A stretch of DNA of 64,000 nucleotides from FEN-1219 sp039933105 (lineage in GTDB: Bacteria; Pseudomonadota; Gammaproteobacteria; Steroidobacterales; Rariloculaceae). The stretch is taken from contig JBDTOT010000014.1 in assembly GCA_039933105.1 (NCBI GenBank), forward strand, positions 1 to 64,000, read 5' to 3'. The position numbers and the translations under genes are program-made. Below the pieces are notes generated by a model, which had not been told where the DNA came from, made no database searches, and was given only the letters and a program-made list of their open reading frames with translations. Below are positions 49,197-57,468 of this stretch, one piece after another (position 1 is the first letter of the stretch; each line of letters begins with the position of its first letter).

Positions 49197-51713
49197 TCAG
49201 AATGATTTGCGCAGCGTTACGCCGATCTGGCGCGGCTGGTTCGTATAGCCCGACAAACTGCCGGTTTGAGCGACGGACGGAAACGCACTAATCAAATAGC
49301 GGTCATCATTCAAATTGCGGCCCCAAATTTGCAGCTCCCAGCTATTGCGTTCGAACGACACGCTGGCATTCAGCGTACCTACGTCGCGCGAAGCGTACTG
49401 GGCAGGCACGTTCTCGACGACCTGTACGTTGCTGTCGTAACGGTAATCGGCACGAATGACGCTCGCGAACGAGCCCACGCTATGGCGGTAGGTGATGCCC
49501 GCGACGAGACTGGTTTCGCTGACCCCCGACGGCTTCGTGCCGGACAAATCGACGACGCCCACCTGCCCGCTCGGCAGCACGCCCTGCGCGCCCGGGAAAC
49601 TGTCGTACAACGGATCCAGCAACGTCACTCCCACCTGCAGCGTCAACGCGCTCGTCAACGCGAAGAGTGACTCGACCTCCAAGCCCTTGGTGCTCTCCCT
49701 GCCAGCGTTGCCGAGCACGAAGCCCGTGCCGACGAAAAGATTGGACTGGAAGCCCTTGATCTCCTGGTCGAACAAAGCCACGTTCAGCGACGTGCGATCC
49801 CACTTCGCCTTGAGTCCAAACTCCACCACGCGCGACTTCTCGGGATCCGCATAGCGAGTCCCGTAACGGCCGTAGTACGGGTTGGCGCGCGTACCGAGCG
49901 GCGATCGGTCGCCGATCGCGTTCGGGAAAGGCCGGGAATCGCGGGAGAGATTCCACGACGTCGGCTTGAAGCCCGTCGACACGCCACCGTACAGCCGCAC
50001 GAAATCGCTGGCGTCGTACGCGACGCGGAAGGTGTACGTCACCTCGTCGTCACGGCTACGACCATCGGTGAACGGGACCACCGGGTAGAGCAGCTGCAAC
50101 GAGTACAGGGCGAGAGCGGAATTGCAGGCCGGGGGCGGCGACGCTGCGGAACAGGCGGTAACGCTGATCGCATCGGCGGCCGCGGCCGCCCCAGCGAACG
50201 CCGGGTTGCCGAGATTCGCGGGCGTCGCAGGTTGCCCGGTCAGCGCTTGGAAGGCGCCGGCAAACCCGACCTGCACGAGGTTGACCTGTCCGAAAGCGTC
50301 CGTGTTGGTTTGCGAGATCGATACGTCTTTGTCGCTGTTGGTCGAGGAGAGGCCGAAGGTGGCCGTGAGTTTCTTGGTGGCTCTCCAGTCGATCTGCCCG
50401 AATAGCGTGGACGCGCGGTTGTCCTGGCGAGTATCGATGAAGCTGCCGGTCCCCGCGGCGAAGAAGGTATTCGCCGGCAACCCGATCGCTGCCTCGATCT
50501 GGCCGAACGTGGCGGGGCTGCCACCGCCCGCCACCACGAGCCCCGTGGCGTAGCCACGGAACGCGGCGCCGAAGCGGATGTCGTTCTTGAGTTTGACGCT
50601 CTCGTCGAGATAGTACAGACCGACCATGCCCGACACGGGCCCCCCGTGGTCGAACACGAACCGAACCTCTTGCGTCAGCGTACGGATGTCCTGGTCGTTG
50701 GTGTTCGTCGGTACGAGGTCGGCACTCGTAAAATCAGAGTCGTAATCGAAATACGCCTGCTGTCGGCGCAGCGCCGTGATCGAACTGATGGTCATGCCCG
50801 AACTCTTCCAGTCAAGGTGGAAGGACATGCCGTCGTTGTCGACCTTGTTGACCGGGTCCGCATTCAGATAGGCGCTGTCGTCAAACGGGTTACCGGTGTA
50901 GATCCGGCCGCCGACGGCCTGGATCAGTGCGCCGGTCGGGCCGTTCAGCAGGTTGACCACGCCGCAGCAGGCTTCGTCGATGCGCCCGACATCTGCCATG
51001 AAGCGCAGGGACAGCTTGTCGGAAACATCATCCAACAACTGAAACCGCACGTCCGTCCGGTCGCGGTCATTGATCTCGGTGCCGTTGGCCAGATTCTTGA
51101 AGTAACCGTCGCGCTGGTTGATGCCTGCGGTGACGCTGTACGCAACAGAATCGCTGATGGGGCCAGTGACGTAGCCGCGCAGCAGCTTTTGACTTTGTTC
51201 TCCGAGCCCTACTTCCCAGTTGCCCTGGGTCGTGAACTGCGGCTTGCGCGACGTGACGCTGATTACGCCGGCCGAAGCGTTCTGGCCAAACAACGTGCTC
51301 TGCGGTCCGCGCAGCACCTCGACGCGCTCGACGTCCGCGAAGTCGCCGATGGCGGCGGCTGAGCGCGAACGATACACGCCATCGATGAACAGGCCGACTG
51401 AGGACTCGATTCCCGGGTTGTTGGCGCCGTTGCCGAAACCGCGGATGATGAAATTGGTCTGCGTCGAGGTCTGCAGTTGCGACACCCGCAACGAAGGGAC
51501 CACCGATTGCAGTTCGAGCAGGTCGAGGATGCGCGCTTGCTTCAGCGTCTCGGCGCTGGTCACCGACACGGCCACGGGAACGTCCTGCAGGGTCGACTCG
51601 CGTTTCGTGGCGGTGACCACTATCTCCTCGAGCGCGGGCGGCTCCGCGGCCGCAGCAAGTCGCGCGCAGCAACCCACGGCCAGCAACGTCAGTCCTGTGG
51701 TCATGTGGTTCAT
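49197..51713 (-). CDS. TonB-dependent receptor (second)
   Basis: An 838-residue outer-membrane receptor. The signal peptide ends near residue 23 (LAAAAEPP). TonB box LEEIVVTATKRES; plug blocks VPVAVSVTSAETLKQ, NFIIRGFGNGANNPG, GLFIDGVYRSRS and VEVLRGPQSTLFGQNASAGV. The barrel ends RQIGVTLRKSF with a terminal Phe. The leader has AGGGGAA before the ATG. It belongs to the same broad class as the neighbouring receptor, but the two are not close copies. It leads a cluster on the minus strand. Confidence 0.93.
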   Translation of the reverse strand: MNHMTTGLTLLAVGCCARLAAAAEPPALEEIVVTATKRESTLQDVPVAVSVTSAETLKQARILDLLELQSVVPSLRVSQLQTSTQTNFIIRGFGNGANNPGIESSVGLFIDGVYRSRSAAAIGDFADVERVEVLRGPQSTLFGQNASAGVISVTSRKPQFTTQGNWEVGLGEQSQKLLRGYVTGPISDSVAYSVTAGINQRDGYFKNLANGTEINDRDRTDVRFQLLDDVSDKLSLRFMADVGRIDEACCGVVNLLNGPTGALIQAVGGRIYTGNPFDDSAYLNADPVNKVDNDGMSFHLDWKSSGMTISSITALRRQQAYFDYDSDFTSADLVPTNTNDQDIRTLTQEVRFVFDHGGPVSGMVGLYYLDESVKLKNDIRFGAAFRGYATGLVVAGGGSPATFGQIEAAIGLPANTFFAAGTGSFIDTRQDNRASTLFGQIDWRATKKLTATFGLSSTNSDKDVSISQTNTDAFGQVNLVQVGFAGAFQALTGQPATPANLGNPAFAGAAAAADAISVTACSAASPPPACNSALALYSLQLLYPVVPFTDGRSRDDEVTYTFRVAYDASDFVRLYGGVSTGFKPTSWNLSRDSRPFPNAIGDRSPLGTRANPYYGRYGTRYADPEKSRVVEFGLKAKWDRTSLNVALFDQEIKGFQSNLFVGTGFVLGNAGRESTKGLEVESLFALTSALTLQVGVTLLDPLYDSFPGAQGVLPSGQVGVVDLSGTKPSGVSETSLVAGITYRHSVGSFASVIRADYRYDSNVQVVENVPAQYASRDVGTLNASVSFERNSWELQIWGRNLNDDRYLISAFPSVAQTGSLSGYTNQPRQIGVTLRKSF

Positions 51714-51790
51714 TGGTCTATTCCCCTGCTTTTTGCAAACGGCCGCAACGTGGTTTTGTCGTCAGTATGCGCGGTTACGCAAACGGCGCT

Positions 51791-52306
51791 CTATGCCCTC
51801 CGGAGCACGAGGCTCACGATCTTCCACTCCGTTCCCTGCCTCGCGTAAACGCTTTCGAGCCCGCGGCGCTCGACTGATCGCAGCGCGGCATCACCTTGCT
51901 CGTGCAGCATGTGGATCAGCGTATAGCTGCCGGCGATGGGGGCCTCCGTCTCGACCATGCATTCGAAGGACGCCGTGGCGGTCGCGCCGTCGGGCGCCAC
52001 TTCGATCACGTCATGAGTCGCAAAACGGTCCGCCGCGAGCCGGCGGAGACTTGCGTCGACAGGCGCTACAGCGGGGTCCACGAACAAACGCGCCGCCGCG
52101 GCATGTGCACCCGCGTTCACGCAGCGTGCGTACTCGCGCTGGAGCGCACGAATCGCGCTCGCCGCCTCCAGCATCGCGAGTCGCCTGGCTGACTCATCCC
52201 TGCTGGCGGGGTGCGCCAGCGCCGCAGTGGCCGTCAAGGGTGCCGCCAATGCTGCGCCGGCGTGGCCCAAGAAGCACCGCCGAGTCGAGACTTCTTTTCT
52301 ACTCAT
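51791..52306 (-). CDS. Tat-exported NTF2/SnoaL-like protein
   Basis: A 171-residue protein. The N-terminus STRRCFLGHAGAALAAPLTA is a twin-arginine signal, with RR followed by hydrophobic residues and AxA-type cleavage sites. The mature part has the SnoaL-like helix and sheet pattern: AIRALQREYARCVNAGAHAA, VIEVAPDGATATASFECMVE, and an ending WKIVSLVLRR. Twin-arginine export suggests folding or cofactor binding in the cytoplasm before export. Located between a TonB receptor and the MoaF-type gene, it may act on the transported compound. Confidence 0.75.
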   Translation of the reverse strand: MSRKEVSTRRCFLGHAGAALAAPLTATAALAHPASRDESARRLAMLEAASAIRALQREYARCVNAGAHAAAARLFVDPAVAPVDASLRRLAADRFATHDVIEVAPDGATATASFECMVETEAPIAGSYTLIHMLHEQGDAALRSVERRGLESVYARQGTEWKIVSLVLRRA

Positions 52307-52316
52307 TGCCGTCTGC

Positions 52317-54074
52317 TCAGGTTCGAACGGTATAGAAACGATTGATGTCGAATCGGCCCGCGTGGCGCGCGTGCGCGCCCATTGCGTTCAACCGCACACC
52401 CTCTTTGCTGCAGTGATAGCCGATGCCCACGTCGTGCATCGTGCGCATGTTGACCAGGATCGTGCCGAGCGTGCCGTTGCACGCTTCTTCGAGCCAATAC
52501 GCGAGGTAGAGGCCATCGCGAATCTTCACGTACGAGGCCGGGCCGCTCCACTCCATGCCGCCGGCGCCGTCGTTGCCGAAGATGATCCACGACAACGAAT
52601 GCGGCGTGGTGTACAGGTGCATCGACGTGAGGCCCGGCGAGTAGTTCCACGTGATCGCGCGGCCAACGAGCTCGTCCGTGAACCCGTGGCGACGATACTT
52701 CGGCGGCGTGGTGCCCGCAGTTTCGATCACGCCAAACCACGTCTCCGCCTGCGCTTCATTCGCGATGTACCGCGTACCGATCGTGCCGTGGATGCAAGTG
52801 GCGAGCCCGTGGTCGAAGTCGGCCACGATCTTGTAGCAATCGTGATTCTCCGCGCTCGAGAGCAGATGACCGAACATGATCACGCCCGGAGCACTCTCCC
52901 ACGCTTCGTAACGCTCGTCGTGCCACGCGCTCTGGCCCGTCCGGCGCCAGCGCAGCTTGTTCATCGAAGGAAACTGATAGTCCACCGCAAGGCCGTGATC
53001 GAACCGCACGGTGAGTTCTTTGCCAACCAGGAAGCTACTCGACGGTAGTCGGTTGCCGGCCATCGGGTTGGGGCCCGAAAAAACGTCCGTCTTCTTCAGC
53101 GCGGCGACCTCCGCCTTGGTCAACGTCCACTTGTTGCGCATGGGCCGGTAGACGCGGCGTGCGCCCTTCTGCGGCGGCACTGCGGCAGTTGCGGATCCTG
53201 CCGCTGCCGCAGGGGCCGGCGCGGGCGCAGGCTCGACCTCGCCGAACTTCTCGAACTGGGCGATCTGCCCCAGCCACTCGCCGCGGCCTGTGAACACGTA
53301 ATACTCGAGGGCGTCATTCTTGTCGAAGCCGAGTCGCACACCGGCCTGTTCGGCGCGATTCGCGTCGAGCACATATAGCGTCTGCACGCCCGAGAACTCG
53401 CACTCCACGCGCGAGTAGACGTAGACGTCGTCGTCGACCTTGATGTAGTCCGATGGCGCGCAAAAACCGAGCTCGCCGCCAAGACGCGTGAGCTCCACGA
53501 AGTTCGAATAGAACGTCGACGGATAGAACTCGAGCGTTTCGACGCCGTTGTCTTGCCGCCAGTGGAACCCCTTGCCTTCGATGCGGTTCGTGGCAGCGTG
53601 CCGCTCTTTCGGCGCTTCCTTGCTTGGCGCCGCCACGTAGCCGAAGTAAATCTCGCGTTGCACTTCGCGATTGTCCGAGAAGCCGCTGAACCAGACTTCG
53701 AATACCGTGGCGAGCCGGGTGCTCTGATCGATGACCACGTGGTAACCGCGCTGTGTGCCGGGAACCAGGTGCGTGAACATCGCCACGTCGCCGAGTGTCA
53801 GCGCGCCGTAGGCGGCGTCGACGGCAGTGCCGTCGTTCTCCGTCACGTGCAGGCGATTGTGGCTCGCGAACGTGTAGTCGAGCGTAGGCCCCTTGTCGGT
53901 CACGATCTTGAGGGTCTTGCCGGCGAATGCATCGGAAGTCGGGGCCGCGCTTGAAGGGCCCGCGTTAGCCGCCAGCTTCACCGCGATCTGCTGCGGGGCG
54001 AGCTTCGAGTAAGCGATGCGGTGCATCTGCTCTTTGGGATACGACATCGGTTGCACGAGAGCCCCCTCGGCCAT
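52317..54074 (-). CDS. tandem MoaF-domain protein
   Basis: A 585-residue protein made of two copies of a MoaF-like lipocalin/calycin fold, about 48-290 and 345-585, joined by a Pro/Ala linker (EPAPAPAPAAAAGSATA). Corresponding blocks are FAGKTLKIVTDKGPTLDYTF with FLVGKELTVRFDHGLAVDYQ, and MFTHLVPGTQRGYHVVID with MFGHLLSSAENHDCYKIVAD. MoaF proteins (named from a monoamine regulon gene) are thought to bind or process small molecules. There is no signal peptide, so the protein is probably cytoplasmic. It is 11 bases upstream of the Tat-exported gene and would be co-transcribed. Confidence 0.82.
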   Translation of the reverse strand: MAEGALVQPMSYPKEQMHRIAYSKLAPQQIAVKLAANAGPSSAAPTSDAFAGKTLKIVTDKGPTLDYTFASHNRLHVTENDGTAVDAAYGALTLGDVAMFTHLVPGTQRGYHVVIDQSTRLATVFEVWFSGFSDNREVQREIYFGYVAAPSKEAPKERHAATNRIEGKGFHWRQDNGVETLEFYPSTFYSNFVELTRLGGELGFCAPSDYIKVDDDVYVYSRVECEFSGVQTLYVLDANRAEQAGVRLGFDKNDALEYYVFTGRGEWLGQIAQFEKFGEVEPAPAPAPAAAAGSATAAVPPQKGARRVYRPMRNKWTLTKAEVAALKKTDVFSGPNPMAGNRLPSSSFLVGKELTVRFDHGLAVDYQFPSMNKLRWRRTGQSAWHDERYEAWESAPGVIMFGHLLSSAENHDCYKIVADFDHGLATCIHGTIGTRYIANEAQAETWFGVIETAGTTPPKYRRHGFTDELVGRAITWNYSPGLTSMHLYTTPHSLSWIIFGNDGAGGMEWSGPASYVKIRDGLYLAYWLEEACNGTLGTILVNMRTMHDVGIGYHCSKEGVRLNAMGAHARHAGRFDINRFYTVRT

Positions 54075-54134
54075 GGCGATCAGGTCGTATCGTAACTCTG
54101 GCCCGGGTGCCGCGCTTGCCGGGCTTCCAAAGCG

Positions 54135-54503
54135 CTAATCGGCGTCCCTGTAGAGTGCCATCCCGTGGGTAGCCTGGCGCTGCGCGTTGAACGTGAGCAC
54201 CTCCACTACGAGGGCCCGACGGACGCTGTGATAGTGGATCGCGAGGCGATCGGCGCCCGCGTATACGGCAATCAGTTCGAACTTGATGGGCGGCTGCGCC
54301 TTCAGCGCCGGTGACCAATACGGCAGAATCGCCGCCTTGCCGCGCAGGATGCCGGTCGGCTCGCGCATGCGTTCGACGATGTGCGGCGAGCACATCTCGA
54401 AATCGTCCGTGTAGTGCGAAAATATGCGCTCGAGATCGTGGCTGTTCCAGGCCGCGACCCACTCTTCTGCGAACTGTTGAGCCCATTCCTTGTCGATGAT
54501 CAT
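54135..54503 (-). CDS. NTF2/SnoaL-like protein
   Basis: A 122-residue protein. The ATG at 54503 overlaps the upstream stop as ATGA. It begins MIIDKEWAQQFAEEWVAAWN, the typical first helix of small NTF2-like proteins, with HDLERIFSHYTDDFEM and GILRGKAAILPYW following. No enzyme residues are decisive. It is the last gene of a coupled cluster. Confidence 0.83.
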   Translation of the reverse strand: MIIDKEWAQQFAEEWVAAWNSHDLERIFSHYTDDFEMCSPHIVERMREPTGILRGKAAILPYWSPALKAQPPIKFELIAVYAGADRLAIHYHSVRRALVVEVLTFNAQRQATHGMALYRDAD

Positions 54504-55045
54504 CCGCGATTCCTTTGCTCGTGCTCTTCCCATTCTAGCCGCAGCAGCCCGTAGTGCACTTCGTCGATGCACTCGCCACGCACAACTCGCGCCTGACGCA
54601 GCGTGCCTTCGTTGCGCATGCCGAGCTTCTCCATGACGCGATGTGAAGCGACATTGCGCGTGTCGGCGCGCGCGCCGACACGGCGCAACCGAGGATACGT
54701 GGCGAAAGCCGCGTCGACGACGGCTCGCGCGGCCTCGGTCGCCAACCCTTGGCCCCACAGACGCCGATGCATGGACCAGCCCACCTCCGCCACTACGTGC
54801 TCATAGTAGAACCGGATGTTGATACCGCCCACGGCGGTGCCGTCGTGAACAACCGCCCACGCCGGATGCGTCACGCGATCCGTGAGCGCCTGCCGTGCGA
54901 CGAACTGCACGGCGTCCTCGCGCCGATATGGCTGCGGCGTCCCCGAGAGATAGCGGCTCCATTCCTCGTCGGTGGCGTACGCGAGGATGTCGTCCACGTC
55001 GCCGAACTCGAGGGGCCGCAGCACAAGGCGACGCGTGTTGATCAC
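54500..55045 (-). CDS. GNAT family N-acetyltransferase (RimJ/RimL type)
   Basis: A 181-residue protein. The start is inferred as the GTG at 55045, giving VINTRRLVLRPLEFGDVDD, the usual beginning of RimJ/RimL-like acetyltransferases; the frame is open further but without family features. The acetyl-CoA loop is in RRLWGQGLATEAARAV, preceded by VAEVGWSM and followed by NVASHRVMEKLGMRNEG. It lies 29 bases after the VOC gene, and its stop overlaps the next start. Confidence 0.85.
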   Translation of the reverse strand: MINTRRLVLRPLEFGDVDDILAYATDEEWSRYLSGTPQPYRREDAVQFVARQALTDRVTHPAWAVVHDGTAVGGINIRFYYEHVVAEVGWSMHRRLWGQGLATEAARAVVDAAFATYPRLRRVGARADTRNVASHRVMEKLGMRNEGTLRQARVVRGECIDEVHYGLLRLEWEEHEQRNRG

Positions 55046-55074
55046 GTACGGTAGCAGTGGTGCGCTCCTGGCGA

Positions 55075-55464
55075 TCAGTCCTGCACCTTGCCCGCGCGCC
55101 GTTGGGCGACATGCCATAGCACGCCAGAGGGATCGACGATGTACGCCACGCGCAACCCCCACGGCTGCATGCTCGGTGCCTTCGGCGCCGGTACACCGAA
55201 GCGTTGTGGCAGATCGAGACTCTGGAGGTGCACCCACCACGCGTCGAGATCGTCGACGATGAGCTGCATCATGAAGTTCTCCGCCCAGTCCTTTTGGTAG
55301 TAGCGCTGGAGGATGAAACCGCCGGAGCCGGCGTTGAAGATCGCCACTTCACTGTCGAGAACCTTGGTGAACCCCAACGCTTCGTAGAAGCGCTTGGACA
55401 CATCGAAGTCCCGTGCCGGCATGAACGGGCGCGCGAGCTCGGTGCCGCTGGGTATTTCGCTCAT
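55075..55464 (-). CDS. VOC (glyoxalase/bleomycin resistance) family protein
   Basis: A 129-residue single-domain protein with the paired beta-alpha-beta-beta-beta pattern: PARDFDVSKRFYEALGFTKV in the first half and WGLRVAYIVDPSGVLWHV in the second. Metal-binding residues are not certain. It could be a small-molecule binding protein or an isomerase. It is within a run of coupled genes; its start is overlapped by the stop of the DUF1801 gene. Confidence 0.88.
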   Translation of the reverse strand: MSEIPSGTELARPFMPARDFDVSKRFYEALGFTKVLDSEVAIFNAGSGGFILQRYYQKDWAENFMMQLIVDDLDAWWVHLQSLDLPQRFGVPAPKAPSMQPWGLRVAYIVDPSGVLWHVAQRRAGKVQD

Positions 55465-55871
55465 GCGCGCACCGCTTTGCTCGTCGCGCGGCGTTTCGCC
55501 ACATTCGCGCGTTGCCGGGCGGAATCCTGCTTTACTCTCAGCCGCACGACTCTCCTTATTAAGGCGTACGGAACCGGGCGATCGAGCGGGAACCTGAGAT
55601 TACCCTTGGGGCCCGCATAAGGTTCGAGCGCCTTCAGGAGTTTCGCGTCGCCACGCACGGGTGGGTACACGCCGATGTGGTCCTTGAACGCCGCGAAGTA
55701 CACGAGAACGCCTCGCTGTCTGAACGCGGCCATGCGGTAGCTGATGACTTCAGTGGCTTTCGGCGCCTCGGCGCGGATCACGCGGCGTATTTCGCGCAGG
55801 AAGGGACGCACCTTCGCGGGCGCCGCCGCGATGTACTCGTCGATATTGCTCGGCGGCGCGGCTCGCTTCAT
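55461..55871 (-). CDS. DUF1801 family protein
   Basis: A 136-residue protein starting at the Met at 55871. The pattern NIDEYIAAAPAKVRPFLREI, ATEVISYRMAAFRQRGVLVY and FKDHIGVYP is typical of DUF1801/YdhG-like proteins, whose function is unknown. The C-terminal 30 residues are Arg/Lys-rich. ATGA overlaps occur at both its start and stop. Confidence 0.87.
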   Translation of the reverse strand: MKRAAPPSNIDEYIAAAPAKVRPFLREIRRVIRAEAPKATEVISYRMAAFRQRGVLVYFAAFKDHIGVYPPVRGDAKLLKALEPYAGPKGNLRFPLDRPVPYALIRRVVRLRVKQDSARQRANVAKRRATSKAVRA

Positions 55872-56119
55872 TTCCCACCCCAACGCCACGCCACGGGCCG
55901 CTCGCCCTTCACCACGACAATCGCCGTCAACAGCACTGTCATACCGCAGATGTAGGCGAACAGAGCCAATGCGTTGCGCTCCGGCAAAAAGTGATACATG
56001 CCAAACAGAATCAGAACCAGGTACGCAACGAATACCACCCAGCCCTGCCATCGCACCGGTAAGCCCCAACCCCACCCGTACTTCTTCACGGGGAACCAGA
56101 AGGTTGGCGTAGCACTCAC
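55868..56119 (-). CDS. small membrane protein
   Basis: An 83-residue protein starting at GTG 56119, which overlaps the stop of the upstream gene (GTGA). Two hydrophobic helices are visible, WVVFVAYLVLILFGMYHFL and LALFAYICGMTVLLTAIVVV, with a Trp/Gly-rich N-terminus (FWFPVKKYGWGWGLP). The family is not recognised. The coupling suggests it belongs to the operon. Confidence 0.7.
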   Translation of the reverse strand: MSATPTFWFPVKKYGWGWGLPVRWQGWVVFVAYLVLILFGMYHFLPERNALALFAYICGMTVLLTAIVVVKGERPVAWRWGGK

Positions 56120-56409
56120 TGCGTCACCTCTTCGTAGTGCGACACGGTAGGAAACGGATCGTAGAAGTGATGCAGCAAACGCTTCCACGTCTGGTACTGC
56201 GCGGATTGACGGAACCCCACTTCGTGAGCCTCGAGCGTTTGCCACTTCACGAGCAGCAGATACTCGTCGCGCCGCTCAACGCAACACCGCAATTCGTGCG
56301 AGATGTAGCCTGGGATCGATGCGATGAGCGGCTGCGCGGTGCGAAAAGCGGCCTCGAACTCCGCGGACTGGCCGGGGCGGATCTGTAGCGCAGCGACTTC
56401 GAGAATCAT
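56116..56409 (-). CDS. antibiotic biosynthesis monooxygenase (ABM) domain protein
   Basis: A 97-residue ferredoxin-like protein starting at the Met at 56409 (ATGA overlap). It begins MILEVAALQIRPGQSAEFEA and has IPGYISHELRCCVERRDEYL and WQTLEAHEVGFRQSAQYQTW, the usual ABM pattern. Members degrade or modify small aromatic or haem compounds; the substrate here is unknown. Confidence 0.87.
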   Translation of the reverse strand: MILEVAALQIRPGQSAEFEAAFRTAQPLIASIPGYISHELRCCVERRDEYLLLVKWQTLEAHEVGFRQSAQYQTWKRLLHHFYDPFPTVSHYEEVTQ

Positions 56410-56810
56410 GCGGAGTGCAGCTGCCGGTGGATGAGCCCGCCGAGCCAGGAATACGGCACGGCCGTGAGCACGATCGCAACCGGGTACCAGTGCGAGCCCA
56501 AATCCCATTGCGCAATCGCGCCCAAGATGCTCAGCACGAGACCCAAGACGCCCGAGACGAGCGCATGGCCCATCGGTGCGTAGGGCGCAAAGCGCGCGAC
56601 GACGTAGGCACCAAGCACGACGATCACGCTTCGATACGTGAACGGCGGCACCAACGCGCCCGCTTCCGGCGCAGGTTGATCCAGCCGCGGCAGCAAACCG
56701 AGCATGCGAGCCACTTGATCCGCGGCGAGAGACAAGAACACCACGACGAACAGGCCGAATAGAAGCGCGCCTGCGCTGCGTAGTAGCTGTCGAGGGGACG
56801 TACGGGACAC
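56406..56810 (-). CDS. membrane protein of unknown function
   Basis: About 134 residues with three or four hydrophobic segments (LLFGLFVVVFLSLAADQVA, SVIVVLGAYVVARFAPYAPM, GVLGLVLSILGAIAQWD). The start is uncertain: GTG 56810 is chosen, with a TTG at 56849 as the alternative. First gene of the coupled cluster that runs down to 54135. The family is not recognised. Confidence 0.65.
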   Translation of the reverse strand: MSRTSPRQLLRSAGALLFGLFVVVFLSLAADQVARMLGLLPRLDQPAPEAGALVPPFTYRSVIVVLGAYVVARFAPYAPMGHALVSGVLGLVLSILGAIAQWDLGSHWYPVAIVLTAVPYSWLGGLIHRQLHSA

Positions 56811-56877
56811 TTGCCGGCCTCTTCTGCTGGCCGTCGCGCGGCCACTCAATCGTGGAGCGAAAGACTAAGTCGCGGCG

Positions 56878-57336
56878 CTACTTCAGCTCAAGCGACATGA
56901 ATGTGCTGTACGGGTCGAGCTCGTACGATCCGAACGGTCCGCAGTACACGAACCCGAAGCTCTCATACAACCTCTGCGCCGGCTTGAACGCATCCATGGA
57001 GCCCGTCTCGAGGCTCAGGCGCTGGTACCCGCGCGCCCTCGCCTCGGCGACGATGTGGGAGAGAACCGCTCGCCCCGCTCCGCGGCGTCGACGTTGCGCG
57101 GGCGTGCGCATCGACTTTACCTCCCCATGCGTGGCGTCCAACTCCTTTAGAGCACCGCACGCCATCAGCAGCGATCCTTCCCACACAGTCCAGAACGTCA
57201 CGTCGGGACTTTGCAACCCAGAGATATCCAACGCGTGCACGCTCTCCGGCGGCGAAAGCTGGTACATGTTCGTGAGGTGTTCGCGAAGCAATGCGACGAC
57301 TTCGTGCCGGCGGAGATCGTCTTGTTCGATGCGCAT
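56878..57336 (-). CDS. GNAT family N-acetyltransferase (PhnO/YiiD-like)
   Basis: A 152-residue acetyltransferase. The acetyl-CoA loop is QRRRRGAGRAVLSHIVAEAR, followed by the RGYQRLSLETGSMDAFKPAQ block and a C-terminal YESFGFVYCGPFGSY, all typical of small GNAT proteins with broad amine substrates. It lies just upstream of the coupled cluster on the same strand, with a gap of about 70 bases. Confidence 0.88.
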   Translation of the reverse strand: MRIEQDDLRRHEVVALLREHLTNMYQLSPPESVHALDISGLQSPDVTFWTVWEGSLLMACGALKELDATHGEVKSMRTPAQRRRRGAGRAVLSHIVAEARARGYQRLSLETGSMDAFKPAQRLYESFGFVYCGPFGSYELDPYSTFMSLELK

Positions 57337-57468
57337 GTCTAGCCGCTGCGTTGGAGGCGACGCGGCAGAGTCTAGCCCTGGCGCGAACCGGCGCGCACGC
57401 GTTGCAATACGGGTCGTTTGAAAACACTATCCGCTCATCGAACCGTTCCGGCCCAGCGAGGGCGATCC

